Origin: Labrys okinawensis | GTDB lineage: Bacteria; Pseudomonadota; Alphaproteobacteria; Rhizobiales; Labraceae | Reading direction: 5' to 3' | Assembly: GCF_002982075.1 (NCBI RefSeq) | Contig: NZ_PUEJ01000002.1 | Location: forward strand, 124,001 to 188,000 | Length of the DNA stretch: 64,000 nt | Shown here: positions 62,946-64,000 of the stretch, piece after piece | Numbering within the stretch: position 1 is the first letter of the stretch | Layout of the letters: the number at the start of each line of letters is the position of its first letter | Position numbers and translations under genes: made by a program | Notes under the pieces: generated by a model | Seen by the model: the letters and a program-made list of their open reading frames with translations, nothing else | The model's database searches: none | What the model was told of the DNA's origin: nothing

Positions 62946-64000
62946 CTATCCCTTCACCCGCTCCATCCTGGGGTCATAAAGCGGCTCGAGGAACACCCGC
63001 GCCTTTACCCGCTCCGTCGCGACTTCGAGTTCGTAATTCCCGGAAAGCACATAGTCGGCATCGACGCCGGCGGGATCGCGGACATAGCCGTAGCCGATAT
63101 TCTTGCCCACCGTGTAGCCATAGCCGGCGGAGGCCAGCCAGCCGCAGCGCTTGCCGTCGCGATAGATGGTCTCGCGCCCCAGCAGGATCACGGCGGGATC
63201 GTCGACGGTAAAACCCGCCAGCAGGCGGGGCAGCGGCTTGGCGGCCTGCTCGATCAGGGCCTCGCGACCGAGGAAGGGAATGTCCTTCTTCAGTTTCGCT
63301 GCCCAGCCGAGCCCGGCCACCAGGGGCGAATGGTCCGGCCCGATCTCGCCACCCCAGGCCCGGTAGCCTTTTTCCAGGCGCAGCGATTCGATGGCGCGAT
63401 AACCGGCATTGACGAGGCCGAACGGGGCTCCGGCGGCCATCAGCGCGTCATAGACCGTCAGCGCGAATTCCATCGGCACATGCAGTTCCCAGCCGAGCTC
63501 GCCGACATAGGTCACCCGCAGGGCCAGAACGCGTGCCCCGGCGATGTGAAGCGGCCTTGCGCTGCCGAAGGGCGCGGCGGCATTGGAGAGATCCTCGCCG
63601 GTGAGCTGGCCGAGGATCTCGCGCGCCTTCGGGCCCATCAGCACCAGCACAGCAAATTGCGAGGTGACGTCCTCGACCTGGACATCGAGCCCGGCCGGGA
63701 CATTGCGCCGGATCCAGTCGAGGTCATGGGTGGCAAAGCCGGTGCCGGTGACGAGGTAATAGCTGCCGTCGCCGAGCCTGGCCACAGTGAGATCGGTCTC
63801 GATGCCGCCCTTGCGGTTGAGCATCTGGGTATAGGTGAGGCTGCCCGGCTTCTTGACCACGTCGTTGGCGCAGAGCCAGGACAAAGCCTTGTCGGCATCG
63901 CGCCCCTTCACCGTGAACTTGGCGAAGGAGGTCTGGTCGAACACTACGGCGGCCTCGCGGCAGGCCCTGTGCTCGCGGCCGACGGCCTCGAACCAGTTCT
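62946..64000 (-). CDS. Dimethylglycine/sarcosine dehydrogenase-like oxidoreductase, C-terminal part (cut by window edge)
   Basis: The frame is open from the TAG at 62946 through base 64000 (about 350 residues). The visible part starts NWFEAVGREHRACREAAVVF, continuing DQTSFAKFTVKG, and comprises the GcvT-like folate-binding domain and its C-terminal barrel: YTQMLNRKGGIETDLTVARL, VTYVGELGWELHVPMEFA, GYRAIESLRLEKGYRAWGGE and VGKNIGYGYV. In this family an N-terminal FAD oxidase domain, lying outside the window, demethylates N-methyl amines and the GcvT domain passes the methyl carbon to tetrahydrofolate. It fits with tmm in methylamine or betaine use. Confidence 0.88.
   Translation of the reverse strand, partial: NWFEAVGREHRACREAAVVFDQTSFAKFTVKGRDADKALSWLCANDVVKKPGSLTYTQMLNRKGGIETDLTVARLGDGSYYLVTGTGFATHDLDWIRRNVPAGLDVQVEDVTSQFAVLVLMGPKAREILGQLTGEDLSNAAAPFGSARPLHIAGARVLALRVTYVGELGWELHVPMEFALTVYDALMAAGAPFGLVNAGYRAIESLRLEKGYRAWGGEIGPDHSPLVAGLGWAAKLKKDIPFLGREALIEQAAKPLPRLLAGFTVDDPAVILLGRETIYRDGKRCGWLASAGYGYTVGKNIGYGYVRDPAGVDADYVLSGNYELEVATERVKARVFLEPLYDPRMERVKG

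Overview
The window is GC-rich, densely coded chromosomal DNA that looks alphaproteobacterial, probably Hyphomicrobiales (Rhizobiales). The evidence is a DivL-type histidine-kinase homologue (Tyr in place of the H-box His) next to a TsaE-AmgK fusion and MurU, a DUF1674 protein, a PuuD-type urate hydroxylase, rhizobial-style palindromic intergenic repeats, and a Methylocella-like trimethylamine monooxygenase. No rRNA, tRNA or CRISPR array was recognised. gyrB and purC mark it as chromosome rather than plasmid. The species cannot be named from the sequence alone.

Region 1 (0.4-31 kb) is a purine-salvage and purine-catabolism block. Guanine deaminase makes xanthine; XdhA/XdhB with the maturation factor XdhC make urate; membrane PuuD makes 5-hydroxyisourate; UraH and the UraD half of a PuuE-UraD fusion make S-allantoin; the PuuE half makes allantoate; an AllC-like M20 amidohydrolase continues. 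The glyoxylate so released can be taken up by Gcl, Hyi, a GlxR-type reductase and a MOFRL glycerate 2-kinase, all encoded in the same stretch, giving 2-phosphoglycerate. Uptake is covered by an NCS1 permease and by an NCS2 xanthine/urate-type permease whose C-terminus is a degenerate OHCU-decarboxylase domain. Two LysR regulators sit in this block. It is interrupted at 14.6-19.7 kb by an accessory segment: a DUF2235-like hydrolase, an IS110-family element with a structured noncoding end that may encode a bridge RNA, a nitrilase homologue lacking its active-site Cys and Lys, and a DctA-type transporter.

Region 2 (31-46 kb) is mixed metabolism and transport: a membrane alpha/beta hydrolase, a YtcJ-like amidohydrolase, a CynX-like MFS carrier with a likely frameshift at its start, a TetR regulator divergent from a four-gene PotFGHI-type ABC importer followed by an MBL hydrolase and a convergent glycerophosphodiester phosphodiesterase, a small XRE regulator and an OafA-type acyltransferase.

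Region 3 (45-58 kb) holds housekeeping genes: purC, a DinB protein, gyrB, a LysE exporter, an RHH/RelE toxin-antitoxin pair with a clear palindromic operator, then murU, tsaE-amgK and divL in one direction, a small secreted protein, and a DUF1674 (SDHAF4-like) protein.

Region 4 (58-64 kb) has trimethylamine monooxygenase (tmm), a LysR regulator divergent from an MFS exporter and aldo/keto reductase, and the 3' part of a dimethylglycine/sarcosine dehydrogenase-like gene. Several families of palindromic repeats occupy intergenic gaps; one about 100-bp family occurs five times.
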